A stretch of DNA of 64,000 nt from Nocardia amamiensis (GCF_015477605.1 NZ_JADLQX010000011.1:170151-234150); one strand, 5' to 3'; positions 21,783 to 30,443 are shown, counted from the stretch's first letter. Program-made: numbers and translations. The notes: generated by a model not told the origin, from the letters alone.

Positions 21783-22655
21783 TCACGGCCGTGCGGCCGC
21801 CCCGAGCAGAGCGTGCCGGTCCAACCAGTCCGCGACCGCGCGACCGATTTCGTCCGGCCGGTCCTCCGGCGCGTGGTGCCCGGCCGGACCGATCGGCGCG
21901 ACCTCGGCGCTCGCGAAGGTGGTCGCGGCCCAGTCGATCGCTTCCGGCGAACCCAGGCCTACGCCGTTCTCCAGCGCCATCAGCAATTTGGGCACCTCGG
22001 GCGTGGCGGCCGCCCACGCGCCGTACTCGCGCACGATGGCGACCACATCGGCGGGTTCGCCGTCGAGCGGGAACTCCCGCGGCCACACCAGCAGCGGCTT
22101 GCGCGACTCCGGGGTCGGATACGGCGCGCGGTACACGTCGTGGTCCTCGGCGGCGAGGTCGGCGACACCCTTGGGCAGGTTGAACTCGATGAAGGTGTTC
22201 TCTTCCAAGATCATTCGCTCGCCTTCGGCGGACCGGAACTTGCGGAAGAGCTCAGCGCCGAGCGGGGGCAGCTCGTCGAAGGCCATCGGCCGCAGAAAGG
22301 TCTCGATCAGCGCGATGCCACGCACCCGGCCGGGATGCCCGGCAGCCCAATGCATGCCCAGCGCGCCGCCCCAGTCGTGCCCGACCAGGACTACTTGGTC
22401 CAGCCCGAGCGCGTCGAACCAAGCGTCCAAGTAGGCGGCGTGATCGGTGAAGCGGTAGCCGCTGTCGGGCTTGCCCGACTCCCCCATCCCGATCAGGTCG
22501 GGCGCCAGTGCTCTGGTTCGATCGGCGACGTGCGGAATCACATTGCGCCACAGGTACGACGAGGTGGGGTTGCCGTGCAGGAACACCACCGGGGTCGCAC
22601 CCTCGCCTGCGTCGCGGTAGTGGATAAACGAGTCGAGTACTTCGACGGTAGGCAT
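21783..22655 (-). CDS. Haloalkane dehalogenase (HLD-II type)
   Basis: This 290-residue alpha/beta hydrolase carries the complete dehalogenase set: nucleophile Asp94 followed by Trp95 in VGHDWGGALG, halide-binding Asn29 in FLHGNPTSSYLWR, catalytic acid Glu118 in ALIETFLRPM and base His260 in AGHHAPEDRPDE. The Glu after strand 6 places it with DhaA-like subfamily II. It hydrolyses carbon-halogen bonds, giving an alcohol and halide. The start at 22655 is where the family begins. It is 105 bp upstream of the ECF sigma gene on the same strand. A palindrome lies about 80 bp before the start. Confidence 0.93.
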   Translation of the reverse strand: MPTVEVLDSFIHYRDAGEGATPVVFLHGNPTSSYLWRNVIPHVADRTRALAPDLIGMGESGKPDSGYRFTDHAAYLDAWFDALGLDQVVLVGHDWGGALGMHWAAGHPGRVRGIALIETFLRPMAFDELPPLGAELFRKFRSAEGERMILEENTFIEFNLPKGVADLAAEDHDVYRAPYPTPESRKPLLVWPREFPLDGEPADVVAIVREYGAWAAATPEVPKLLMALENGVGLGSPEAIDWAATTFASAEVAPIGPAGHHAPEDRPDEIGRAVADWLDRHALLGAAARP

Positions 22656-22735
22656 GATGTCGTCCTTCCAGGTTCGGGTTTGCTTGCCTTCACCTGGTTT
22701 CGACACCCGATCACGGCCACCTGTGACCGACTGGA

Positions 22736-22746
22736 GAGTGACACTC
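22736..22746. promoter_or_regulatory. Palindrome GAGTGACACTC upstream of the dehalogenase
   Basis: A perfect 11-bp palindrome sits inside a larger imperfect one (CTGTGAC about 20 nt before GTCACAG), 81 bp before the dehalogenase start. It suits a repressor controlling this catabolic gene; no TetR-type gene is adjacent, so the regulator is unknown. Confidence 0.4.
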
Positions 22747-23137
22747 GTCACAGTTGTCGAATGGCGCCACGACGTCCGAATATCCGTAGTCATGCAGTAG
22801 ATGCATGGCGGAAACTGAAGATCATCTGAGAAATTTTCCGGAACATCCGAACGAACTTGCCAATCGACGTCCCGGCTATCTACTGTCTCGATACGTAGAA
22901 TCAAGCATGATCGAGATGGAGCAAAAAGTGCTGGTGCGCAAGCGGCTACAGGTCGCCGGACCCACCCGCGCCGGCCGGATCCCGATCATCCCTGATCGTC
23001 ACGAGTGAGTCCGGAGCAGGCGCGGCTCGACACCTCGGGACCTCCCCCTCATCAGCCCCGTGGTGTCGTCCAGTGCGGTCTTCGGAGTGGACAACCATCC
23101 GCACAACCGCGCGGCTCCCAGGCCTCCTCGTGATGAA

Positions 23138-23177
23138 CCGCCCCCGAATCGGCGCCGGCACGGCGATTCGGGGGCGG
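23138..23177. terminator. Perfect 14-bp inverted repeat, terminator-like
   Basis: CCGCCCCCGAATCG pairs with CGATTCGGGGGCGG around a 12-nt loop. It lies in gene-free DNA about 130 bp after the possible small ORF and 150 bp before the HNH lipoprotein gene. There is no T tract. Confidence 0.6.
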
Positions 23178-23328
23178 GCCCACTTCTGCTGTCCAACCGC
23201 CTTGGCGCACCAGTCCGATCCGGGTAGCTGTGCCGAATCTCATATGCGCCGTGCGTTTGTGTCGGCGCGGCCAATGGATATTTTGACGCCGGTTACAGTT
23301 TCCGGTGGGTTCGGCGTTAGGAACTTCG

Positions 23329-24045
23329 ATGAAATCCACAGCACACCGCCTGGCCCTGATCAGCGTCATGGTCGCGACTTCTCTCGGACTGGTCTCCTGC
23401 TCCCAGCTCGGAACCAGCGAGTCGTCCGCGGCGACAGGTTGCGGTTCCGGCGGCAAGGCGTGCACCGCCGCCATACCCGGCCGCGAGGCAATGGCCCTGC
23501 TGAATTCCCTGCGCGTCGCGGACCGCGCTCCTAAAACCGGTTACAGCCGGGAGGAATTCGGTCCGCCGTGGTCGGACAACGTGTCGGTGCCCGGCGGCAA
23601 CAACGGCTGCGACACCCGCAACGACATCCTGCAACGCGACCTGACCGCCGTGACATTCAAGTCGGGCAACTGCATCGTCGCCACCGGAACCCTCGACGAC
23701 CCGTACACGGGCAAGACCATTCAGTTCACGCGCGGCGTGAAGTCATCCGACGACGTGCAGATCGACCATGTCGTCGCGCTCTCGGATGCCTGGCAGAAAG
23801 GCGCTCAGAAGCTCTCCGCGGAACGCCGCCGCGATCTGGCGAACGATCCGCTGAACCTGCGTGCCGCGGACGGCCCCGCCAACCAGTCCAAGAGCGATTC
23901 CGACGCGGCCGAATGGCTGCCGCCGAACAAGGGCTTCCACTGCGCCTACGTGACCAGTCAGATTCAGGTGAAGGCGGCCTATCAGCTCTGGGTTACCCAG
24001 CCCGAGAAAGACGCCATGGCCCGCGTACTGAGCGGCTGTCCCTGA
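23329..24045 (+). CDS. Secreted HNH-nuclease lipoprotein (DUF1524-like)
   Basis: This 238-residue exported protein has a lipoprotein signal peptide with lipobox LVSC (Cys24 region), then a short linker and a nuclease domain. The HNH core is readable as DVQIDHVVALSDAW, followed by ANDPLNLRAADGPANQSKSD and EWLPPNKGFHC, the DUF1524/HNH family pattern. Conserved cysteines (GCDTRND, GNCIV, FHCAY, SGCP) fit disulfides in an extracytoplasmic enzyme. Such proteins are common and single-copy in Nocardia and Streptomyces; they probably degrade external DNA for nutrition or competition. It is convergent with the next gene, with a gap of only 10 bp. Confidence 0.9.
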   Translation: MKSTAHRLALISVMVATSLGLVSCSQLGTSESSAATGCGSGGKACTAAIPGREAMALLNSLRVADRAPKTGYSREEFGPPWSDNVSVPGGNNGCDTRNDILQRDLTAVTFKSGNCIVATGTLDDPYTGKTIQFTRGVKSSDDVQIDHVVALSDAWQKGAQKLSAERRRDLANDPLNLRAADGPANQSKSDSDAAEWLPPNKGFHCAYVTSQIQVKAAYQLWVTQPEKDAMARVLSGCP

Positions 24046-24055
24046 ACGGCATTCA

Positions 24056-24499
24056 TCAGGCGACCCCGATGTACTGGTGGTCCCACCGGATCCGGCCGTT
24101 GTCGTCCAGCGCGATGACGTCGTAGCCGCCGCCGACCACCGCGCCGTCGGCCTTGGTCACCATGTGCCAGGTGAGGCCGATCAGGTTCGCCGACAGGCGA
24201 ACTGCCGCTCCCTTCGCCGTGAACACGTGCTCGCCTCGGGCGACGAATTCGTCGTAGGCGCGGTCGACGCGGCGATCCAACGCTTCGTAGCCGCGGATCT
24301 CCACGGTCGGGATCGGAAAGGACAGCGCGGCCAGTGCTTCCCGCATCGCCTGCGGCGGGTCGACCAGCACTTGCGCTCCGTCCGCCGACCACAGCTGCCG
24401 GACGCGCTGGTACCTGGTCTCGGCGTCGGGCTCGTTCCACAGCGCGACATACCGCTCGGCGAAGTTCGTCAGTTCCTGCTCATCGAGTTGCTTGCTCAT
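24056..24499 (-). CDS. SnoaL/NTF2-like protein
   Basis: This 147-residue protein has the NTF2-like fold pattern: an initial helix (LTNFAERYVALWNEPDAETR), a second helix with LWSADGAQVL and a C-terminal sheet with LTWHMVTKADG and GYDVIALDDNGRI followed by WDHQYIG. NTF2-like proteins may be isomerases, hydrolases or simple ligand binders. It is divergent from an XRE/MmyB-type regulator 85 bp away, a pairing seen widely in actinobacteria, so that regulator very likely controls it. Confidence 0.85.
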   Translation of the reverse strand: MSKQLDEQELTNFAERYVALWNEPDAETRYQRVRQLWSADGAQVLVDPPQAMREALAALSFPIPTVEIRGYEALDRRVDRAYDEFVARGEHVFTAKGAAVRLSANLIGLTWHMVTKADGAVVGGGYDVIALDDNGRIRWDHQYIGVA

Positions 24500-24584
24500 A
24501 CGGCAGAGCTTTGCCGGTCGTCCGATCGCGTGCGATTCCCCGCAGGGTATGGCGAGCGACCCGGCGGCGACCGATACTGCTGCT

Positions 24585-25376
24585 ATGACGACGGTGACGG
24601 AACCCGCCGGGTTCGCCCGGCAGCTCAGGCATTGGCGGACGCTGCGCCGGGTCAGTCAACTCGACCTCGCGATCCGCGCCGACACCACACAGCGCCACCT
24701 GAGCTTCCTGGAGCAGGGGCGCTCGCGACCGGGACGCACGATGGTGGTGCGCCTGGCCGAATCGCTGGAACTGTCGCTGCGCGAGCGCAACGGACTACTG
24801 CTCGCCGCGGGCTACGCGCCTCTCTTCCCCGAATCGGAGCTCGACACCGCGGTATTGGCGCCGGTACTGGAGGCGCTGCGCGCCATCCTGGACGGTCATC
24901 TGCCCTACCCGGCGCTGGTCGTGCGGCCCTACGGCATCCTGCTCGCCGCCAACGCCGCTTTCGATGTGCTCGCCGAGGGCGTCGCGCCGTGGCTGCTGGA
25001 ACCTCCGGTCAACGTGCTCCGGCTCGCGCTGCACCCTGAGGGCTTGGCCGCGCGAGTGGTCAACCTGCCGGAATGGGGCCGGCACATCACCGAGGCGCTG
25101 CGCGGCCGGATGACGCGCAGCCCCGACCCAGCCCTGGACGAGCTGATCGCCGAGCTGGAAAGCTATCTGCCGCAGGCCGATCCGGGACCGGACCACCTCG
25201 GCTTCGCGGTGCCGCTGCGGCTGCGCTGCGACGCAGGCGAGTTGCGCTTGATCACCACACTCACCTCGTTCGCCACCGCCGTCGACATCACGCTCGCCGA
25301 ACTCCAGCTGGAGGCGTTCCTCCCCGGCGACGAGCAGACCGCGCGCATCCTGCGCAACCGTGCCGCGCCACGGTAG
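24585..25376 (+). CDS. XRE-family regulator with MmyB-like ligand-binding domain
   Basis: This 263-residue regulator has an N-terminal helix-turn-helix (RQLRHWRTLRRVSQLDLAIR, TTQRHLSFLEQGRSRP) and a C-terminal MmyB-type domain (about 100-255) that binds fatty acid-like ligands in known structures. The domain contains YPALVVRPYGILLAANAAF and the usual PDHLGFAVPLRLRCDAGELR. The ATG at 24585 precedes the first conserved helix; the in-frame upstream sequence is not family-like. It is divergent from the NTF2-like gene, its probable target. Confidence 0.9.
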   Translation: MTTVTEPAGFARQLRHWRTLRRVSQLDLAIRADTTQRHLSFLEQGRSRPGRTMVVRLAESLELSLRERNGLLLAAGYAPLFPESELDTAVLAPVLEALRAILDGHLPYPALVVRPYGILLAANAAFDVLAEGVAPWLLEPPVNVLRLALHPEGLAARVVNLPEWGRHITEALRGRMTRSPDPALDELIAELESYLPQADPGPDHLGFAVPLRLRCDAGELRLITTLTSFATAVDITLAELQLEAFLPGDEQTARILRNRAAPR

Positions 25377-25401
25377 CGTCGGGCGCCGCGCTCGTCGCCG
25401 T

Positions 25402-26325
25402 TCACCACTGCCTGGCCGCCGCGATCAGCCGCTGGTATACCAACTCGACGTGCGGGCGGGCGGCCGCCCCGGGTCGGCGCACCAGGAACCCCGTGTTGAT
25501 CGGCGGGTCCTCCGGTTCCAGCAGCGCGACCAGGGCTCCCGAATCCAATTCGGCCGCGCAGAGATAACGCGGCAGCACGCTGATACCCGCGCCCGCCGCG
25601 ACCGCCGCGGTGACCGCGCGCAGGTCCGCGACGACGAGCGCCGCCTCCGCGGTGAGCCGGATGCCGAAGACGTGTCGCCAGTACCTCCGCAGGATCGGCA
25701 GGTCCGCGGCGTAGCTGATCAGCGGGATGCCCGACAACGCTTCCGGGCCTTTGGAGCGCAGCCGCTCCCTATCGATCCGCGCGGCGACAGATGGCGCGGC
25801 CACCAGGACGAACTCCTCGTCGGTCAGCGGCTCGGCGACCAGCGTCCGGCCTCTGGGCCGAACCGTGGACACCACCAGGTCGTAGTGTCCGGCGCGCAGC
25901 CCGCCGAGCAGATCGTCCGACAGTCCCGCGTCGACCACCAGCCGCACGCCCCGGGCGATCAGTGACGCCAATGCCGGGATAGCGTGCACCGCAAGGAGTT
26001 CGGCGGGACCGGCCAACCGAACCGCGGGTTGCGGCGCGGGCTCGGCACGACGGGCCGGACCCGCCACGGTGTCCAGCGCGTCCAACGGTGCGGCGATCCG
26101 CGCCGCCAGCTCGGTCGCCGCCGCGGTCGGCGCCACGCCGCGCGGCAGTCGGTCGAACAGCCGCGCGCCCAGCCGCTTTTCCAACGCCTGCAACTGACCG
26201 GTGACCGTCGGCTGGGACAGCCCCACCAACCGCGCCCCCGCCGTGATCGACCCTGCGCGGTGCACGGCCAGGAAGGTGCGTAGTTGGTTCAGATCGACAT
26301 TCCCATCGGAATCCCTATCGTTCAC
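25402..26325 (-). CDS. LysR-family regulator
   Basis: This 307-residue regulator has the LysR winged helix at 10-70 (NQLRTFLAVHRAGSITAGAR, LSQPTVTGQLQALEKRLGARL) and an effector domain of two alpha/beta lobes to the end. It lies 78 bp downstream of the FAD monooxygenase on the same strand rather than divergent from a target, which is unusual for LysR. Effector unknown. Confidence 0.9.
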   Translation of the reverse strand: MNDRDSDGNVDLNQLRTFLAVHRAGSITAGARLVGLSQPTVTGQLQALEKRLGARLFDRLPRGVAPTAAATELAARIAAPLDALDTVAGPARRAEPAPQPAVRLAGPAELLAVHAIPALASLIARGVRLVVDAGLSDDLLGGLRAGHYDLVVSTVRPRGRTLVAEPLTDEEFVLVAAPSVAARIDRERLRSKGPEALSGIPLISYAADLPILRRYWRHVFGIRLTAEAALVVADLRAVTAAVAAGAGISVLPRYLCAAELDSGALVALLEPEDPPINTGFLVRRPGAAARPHVELVYQRLIAAARQW

Positions 26326-26403
26326 TGAGCAAGTCTATTCCCTGGCCGATACACCCGGTGTTTCGAAGTCCTGCCGGTCCGGTGCACCGGCAGGACTTCA
26401 CCA

Positions 26404-27606
26404 CTAGGCCGCCGCGAGTTCGCGGTCCGCGGGCGCGTCCCAGTCGATCCGGTAGCGCTGCTCGGGACCCATGGTCTTCTCCGGGTTCATCACCGTCTTG
26501 ATCATGAGCGGCGCGAGCAGCTGCATCATCTTGCGCCCCACCGGCCCCGGCGTCTTGCTGTGGTTGATCTTCGCCGCACGCGCCGCGACACCCTCCACCC
26601 GGCCGCGCCGCAAACGCTCGTAGACGGCGAACGCCTCCGGAGCGGGAAGATCGCGCAGGCAGCGGGCCAGCTGCACGGCGCTCTCGATGGCCAGCGACGC
26701 GCCCTGGCCGGAACTGTTGGACGGCGCGTGCACCGCGTCGCCGACCAGCACCATCCGTCCGCGGTACCAATGCGGCACCGGCGGCATGATGTGCAGCGCC
26801 CCGACCACCTCCAACTGCTCCTCGGTGGTGCGCCTGGCCAGTTCGCCACCCGGGGTGTCCTCGCCATAGGTCTCGCGCAGAATCTTCAGCCACTGCACGC
26901 TGGGGACGGCGCGCGCCGCGGTGAGCGACAGGTACTGCTTGTGCGGCAAGTTGGCGCCCCATGCCACCCGCCCGTCTCCCATCGGCCAGTACAGGTAGTA
27001 CGCGCGCTTGCCGAACGCGAAAGTCATGGTGTCCGGCGGGATGTCGGCGTCGCACTCGGTGATGGCGCCGAACCCGAGCATGCCGGTGTAGTCGGGACCG
27101 GGCGCATTCGGGTCGATCAGCGTGCGCACGGTCGAGCGGATGCCGTCGGCGCCGATCAGCACGTCCGCGGTGGCGGTGCTGCCGTCGGCGAACCGGGCGG
27201 TGACGCCCGACTCGTCCTCGCGCACGTCGACCAGGCGCTTGTCGTACTCGAACGGGACGCCCGCCGCGACCGCGTGCCGGTGCAACGCCTGGTGCAGTTC
27301 GCTGCGATCGACCAGCTGCAGCGGCGGCAGATCGGACAGGATGGGCAGGGGCAGCCGCTTGTCTCCCACGGACATGTTCATCCCCGTGACCGGGAGCGCG
27401 ATATCGCGCACGGGATCACCCGCTCCGATGATGTCGAGCGCGGCGACGCCGTTCGGCGCGAGCGCCAGTCCGCTGCCGATGCCGTAGGACGGGCCGGGAT
27501 AGGCCTCGTAGACGCGGGCGTCGATGCCCGCTTTGCGCAGGGCCGTCGCGACGACGGGTCCGGCGATGCCGCCTCCGATGACCAGGGCGGTACGTGTTGT
27601 GGACAT
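26404..27606 (-). CDS. FAD-dependent aromatic-type monooxygenase (class A)
   Basis: This 400-residue flavoprotein has the FAD motif GGGIAGPVVATALRKAGI (11-28), the DG motif VLIGADGIRSTVR in the middle and the second FAD/ribityl motif VLVGDAVHAPSNSSGQGASL. This layout defines p-hydroxybenzoate hydroxylase-type monooxygenases, which hydroxylate phenols or modify antibiotics (TetX, Rox). The substrate cannot be read. It follows a PadR regulator and a broken MFS pump on the same strand, so the group looks like a former drug-resistance or detoxification operon. Confidence 0.9.
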   Translation of the reverse strand: MSTTRTALVIGGGIAGPVVATALRKAGIDARVYEAYPGPSYGIGSGLALAPNGVAALDIIGAGDPVRDIALPVTGMNMSVGDKRLPLPILSDLPPLQLVDRSELHQALHRHAVAAGVPFEYDKRLVDVREDESGVTARFADGSTATADVLIGADGIRSTVRTLIDPNAPGPDYTGMLGFGAITECDADIPPDTMTFAFGKRAYYLYWPMGDGRVAWGANLPHKQYLSLTAARAVPSVQWLKILRETYGEDTPGGELARRTTEEQLEVVGALHIMPPVPHWYRGRMVLVGDAVHAPSNSSGQGASLAIESAVQLARCLRDLPAPEAFAVYERLRRGRVEGVAARAAKINHSKTPGPVGRKMMQLLAPLMIKTVMNPEKTMGPEQRYRIDWDAPADRELAAA

Positions 27607-27786
27607 AGGTGTCTCCAGGATTCGTGCGATACGGGTTTCGGTTGCCCGAACCGACCCGCGCGCCATCCACCCGGTTATCCTGTGGTTGCCAGCCTTGTAG
27701 CCGGGTGCGCGTTCGCGGGCGCGGTTCGAGACTGTTCGATCGGCCCCGGCGGTGGTGTTGCCGCACCTCGCCGGGTCCGGTTTCGA

Positions 27787-28431
27787 CTAGCTCTCGGCCA
27801 TCCCCCTCTCCACCAGTTCGGCGACCTCGGACTGTCGCATGCCGCGGTCGTGCCACTCCCGCCACTGCGCCAGCCCAGGGAAGGTGCCCTCGGTCAGCTC
27901 GTCGCGCAGCGAACGCGTCCATGCCGCTTCGGCTTCCAGCATCGCCACCCCGAACTCGGTTTCGACGATGAACAACCGGGGCAGCGTCGCGCTGAGTTCG
28001 TCGAGTTCGCGGCGCACCGTCCCGATGGTCTGCTCCAGCGCGTCCAGGCGTTTGCCGAGCAACTCGATCACTTCGCCGGGCGGCAGCACCGCGAGAATGG
28101 ACAGACCCGCTACGAAGCGGTGCTGTTCCGGCTCCGGTGTGGACAGCAGTTCCCTGGTCCAGTCGGCCATCTCGGCGCGGCCCGCGTCGGTGATCTGGTA
28201 GATCACCCGCTCCGGCCGCGCACCCTCGCGTTCACTGCCGACGACCTCGAGGAAGCCGACCTTCGCCATGTTCTGCACCACGGTGTAGAGCGAACCCCAC
28301 TTGATCGTCATGTCGTGGTCTTTGCCCCGGTCGCGCAGGGTCTGCGCGATCTCGTAGCGATGCATCGGCCGCTCGACGATCACGGACAGCACCGCGAGCG
28401 CCAGCAGGTTGTCCACCTTGCGTTTCTTCAT
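27787..28431 (-). CDS. PadR-family regulator
   Basis: This 214-residue protein has the PadR winged helix (NLLALAVLSVIVERPMHRYEI, with the recognition part IKWGSLYTVVQNM) and a long C-terminal helical dimerisation domain typical of the PadR-s1/Vir class. PadR repressors of this type release drug-efflux genes when they bind the drug. The adjacent MFS transporter on the same strand is broken, so the FAD monooxygenase 180 bp downstream is its most likely living target. An inverted repeat in its promoter suggests autoregulation. Confidence 0.92.
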   Translation of the reverse strand: MKKRKVDNLLALAVLSVIVERPMHRYEIAQTLRDRGKDHDMTIKWGSLYTVVQNMAKVGFLEVVGSEREGARPERVIYQITDAGRAEMADWTRELLSTPEPEQHRFVAGLSILAVLPPGEVIELLGKRLDALEQTIGTVRRELDELSATLPRLFIVETEFGVAMLEAEAAWTRSLRDELTEGTFPGLAQWREWHDRGMRQSEVAELVERGMAES

Positions 28432-28445
28432 CGCGGCACCTCCTC

Positions 28446-28475
28446 TACTCGTCTACAAATATACGTGCACGAGTA
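28446..28475. promoter_or_regulatory. Inverted repeat TACTCGT-N16-ACGAGTA, likely PadR operator
   Basis: Two exact 7-bp arms flank an AT-rich centre (CTACAAATATACGTGC) 15 nt before the PadR start codon. Spacing and AT-rich core fit PadR sites, and the position would block the regulator's own promoter. Confidence 0.6.
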
Positions 28476-28491
28476 TTGTGGCGCAAGTGGC

Positions 28492-28984
28492 TCAGGCGAG
28501 CACGGACTCCTCCTCCCGTGCCTGGTCTTCCAGCAACTTGGTGGCGATGTTCGTCAGTGCCTGATCCAGCAGCGCGGTCGGTGGGGTCGGCGGCGTTCCA
28601 GTACTTCGGTCAGGTTGCGGCTCACCGATTCCGGCGCCGCATGAGCACCGCGACCGGCACGTTGACGTAGAAGCACCACCGCCAGCTGGCATTGTCGGTG
28701 AACAGACCGCCCAGTGTCGGGCCGATCACCGTGGTCACGCCGAAAACCGCACCCAGCGCGCCCTGGTACTTGCCGCGCTGCCGCAGCGGAATGATGTCGG
28801 CGATCAGCGCCATCGAGGTGACCATCAGTCCGCCGGCGGCGATGGTGGGCAGCGCCGTGGCGACGATGGTCTGGTCCAAGGCGGCCATCAGCATGCCGAG
28901 CACGATCGTGGCGAACACGATGTCGGTCCTGGCCCTGCTCATCGGGGCAGCCGGGTCATCGGCGACAGCAACCGCACCGGTCAT
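28492..28984 (-). pseudogene. Deleted MFS drug transporter (EmrB/QacA, 14-helix type)
   Basis: The N-terminus is normal for this family: MSRARTDIVFATIVLGML, then ALDQTIVATALPTIAA. It then jumps directly to GGLMVTSMALIADIIP and RGKYQGALGAVFGVTT. About 80 residues (helices 2-3 and the first part of helix 4) are missing in frame. After VNVPVAVLMRR the protein ends at a stop instead of running on for some 350 residues. A further short frame down to 28492 may be the tail of the original gene. The protein cannot be a working pump. It sits just upstream of the PadR gene. Confidence 0.85.
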
Positions 28985-29039
28985 TAGCCCAGTATGGGAC
29001 GTTGCCGCCGAGGGGACATTCCAGCGACACGGCAGCGAA

Positions 29040-29996
29040 TCAGCCGAGCAGGCCTTCGAGCGCCTTGGCCCGCCCGGGCTGCCGCAGCTTCGCCATGCCC
29101 TTGGCCTCGATCTGGCGAGCCCGCTCGCGGGAGAATCCGTAGGTCTTGCCGACCTCGTCCAGGGTTCGCGGTTCTCCGTCGCGCAAGCCGAAGCGCAATG
29201 CGATCACCTCGGCCTCGCGTACGGTCAGCGAGCCGAGCACTTTGTCGAGCTGGCCGCGCAGGGCGGTCTCGGCCACCGCGTCGGACGGATCGGGCGCGGT
29301 ATCGGCGATGAGCTCGCCGAATTCGGTGGCATCCTCCCCGACCGGAGTCTGCAGCGACAGCGGTTCGCGGCCGAGGTCGAGCAGTTCGCGCACCTTCTCC
29401 TCGGACAGCTCCAGCTCCGCGGCGAGTTCCGTCACCGTGGCAGGGCGGGCCGAGCGTTGGGCAAGGGCGCGCTGCGCACGATTCACCCGGTTGAGCACGT
29501 CGACGACATGCACCGGGATGCGGATGGTGCGGCCCTGATCGGCCAGCGCGCGTCCGATCGACTGCTTGATCCACCAGGTCGCGTAGGTGGAGAACTTCAG
29601 TCCGCGCCGGTGGTCGAACTTCTCCACCGCACGCATCATCCCGAGTGTCCCTTCCTGGACCAGATCCAGCAGCGACATGCCCGCCGGCGTGGGATACCGC
29701 TTGGCGATCGAGACGACCAGGCGCAGATTGGCTTCGATCATACGGTTCTTGGCCCGTTGACCGTCCGAGATCCGGCGACGCAATTCCCGGCGCTCCCGCG
29801 CGTCGAGTCCCGCTGCCTCGCCGGAGTTTCCGAGGCGGCGAGCGGCGCACTCGCCGGCCTCGATCCGTTCACCGAGCTCGAACTCCTGCGCGGCGGTGAG
29901 CAGCGTGGTGCGGCCGATGAGCCGTAAGTAGTCCTTGATCGGGTCCTCGCTGACGGATCCCGTGAAACGGGTCGGATGGGTGCACAACTGGGTCAC
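29040..29996 (-). CDS. Group 2 sigma-70 factor (SigB/HrdB-like)
   Basis: This 318-residue sigma factor has region 1.2 (DPIKDYLRLIGRTTLLTAAQE), region 2 (NLRLVVSIAKRYPTPAGMSL, LDLVQEGTLGMMRAVEKFD, FSTYATWWIKQSIGRALADQ), region 3 and region 4.2 (LDEVGKTYGFSRERARQIEA). It lacks the long acidic N-terminus of the housekeeping factor, so it is a non-essential SigB-type factor for stationary phase or stress. The GTG at 29996 has AGGAAGGA in front and is preferred to the longer frame. A strong hairpin lies 26 nt before that start. Confidence 0.93.
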   Translation of the reverse strand: MTQLCTHPTRFTGSVSEDPIKDYLRLIGRTTLLTAAQEFELGERIEAGECAARRLGNSGEAAGLDARERRELRRRISDGQRAKNRMIEANLRLVVSIAKRYPTPAGMSLLDLVQEGTLGMMRAVEKFDHRRGLKFSTYATWWIKQSIGRALADQGRTIRIPVHVVDVLNRVNRAQRALAQRSARPATVTELAAELELSEEKVRELLDLGREPLSLQTPVGEDATEFGELIADTAPDPSDAVAETALRGQLDKVLGSLTVREAEVIALRFGLRDGEPRTLDEVGKTYGFSRERARQIEAKGMAKLRQPGRAKALEGLLG

Positions 29997-30021
29997 GGAA
30001 CGTCCTTCCTGCGGGGGTGGA

Positions 30022-30056
30022 CCGTTCGGCGGCGCTCGGAGCACGCCGCCGAACGG
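30022..30056 (-). terminator. Perfect 13-bp hairpin in the leader of the sigma factor
   Basis: CCGTTCGGCGGCG pairs exactly with CGCCGCCGAACGG around a 9-nt loop. It begins 18 nt after the stop of the 72-residue protein gene and ends 25 nt before the sigma-factor GTG. It could end the upstream transcript or act as an attenuator or stability element in the sigma mRNA. No T tract is present. Confidence 0.6.
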
Positions 30057-30073
30057 CGGGTCGGGAGCGGTGG

Positions 30074-30292
30074 TCAGCCGCGCCCGGGAATCCACAGAGG
30101 TCGCTGCGGCTTGGCGCGATAGGCCGTTGCGGGGCGAATCGGCTTGGTTCCCTTCAATTCTCGGCGCGAGGCACTCGGGAAGGAGTGGGCCGGGTGCGCC
30201 GCGGCGATCGCGGAGGTGGCGCCGTCCCCTTTGGTACCGAGCAGGCGAACCGCGGTCTCGATGACGGCGTGAGCACTGGTCTTATCGGGCAT
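30074..30292 (-). CDS. Small basic hypothetical protein
   Basis: This 72-residue protein is rich in Ala, Arg, Lys and Pro, with a short helix at the start (AHAVIETAVRLLGTKGDGA) and a disordered basic second half. I do not recognise it. The ATG at 30292 has GGGAT-like purines upstream. It lies between a sigma factor (same strand, downstream) and a divergent TetR gene. Composition is consistent with a real coding sequence, but a chance frame cannot be excluded. Confidence 0.5.
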   Translation of the reverse strand: MPDKTSAHAVIETAVRLLGTKGDGATSAIAAAHPAHSFPSASRRELKGTKPIRPATAYRAKPQRPLWIPGRG

Positions 30293-30443
30293 GGTGGCCG
30301 ATCCCTTTCGGTCGATGGTGGAACTGATGCGAGCCGAGGTTGCTTCGACAAGTCCGTGGTTCATTCGCGCTGGCACTCCTTCGTTCTAGTGACGACCACA
30401 AACTTATGCTGCACCTAAAATTATGTCAAGAAGATTTTTGTGT

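Larger units (their letters stand above)
22656..23328. other. 673-bp spacer with an operator-like palindrome, a possible small ORF and a perfect hairpin
   Basis: This spacer separates the dehalogenase and the HNH lipoprotein gene. It contains the palindrome at 22736-22746, a possible short basic ORF ending at 23008 (ATG at 22908 or 22917, 30-33 codons, ending IPIIPDRHE) and the hairpin at 23138-23177. The ORF lacks a clear ribosome binding site, so I do not call it a gene, although a terminator-like hairpin downstream hints at a transcript ending there. Confidence 0.5.

Noticed and set aside
22805..23008. A 67-codon plus-strand frame starting MAETEDHLRN.
   Set aside because: No ribosome binding site before the first ATG. 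Only the last 30-33 codons look plausible, so it is mentioned as a finding and not called as a gene.
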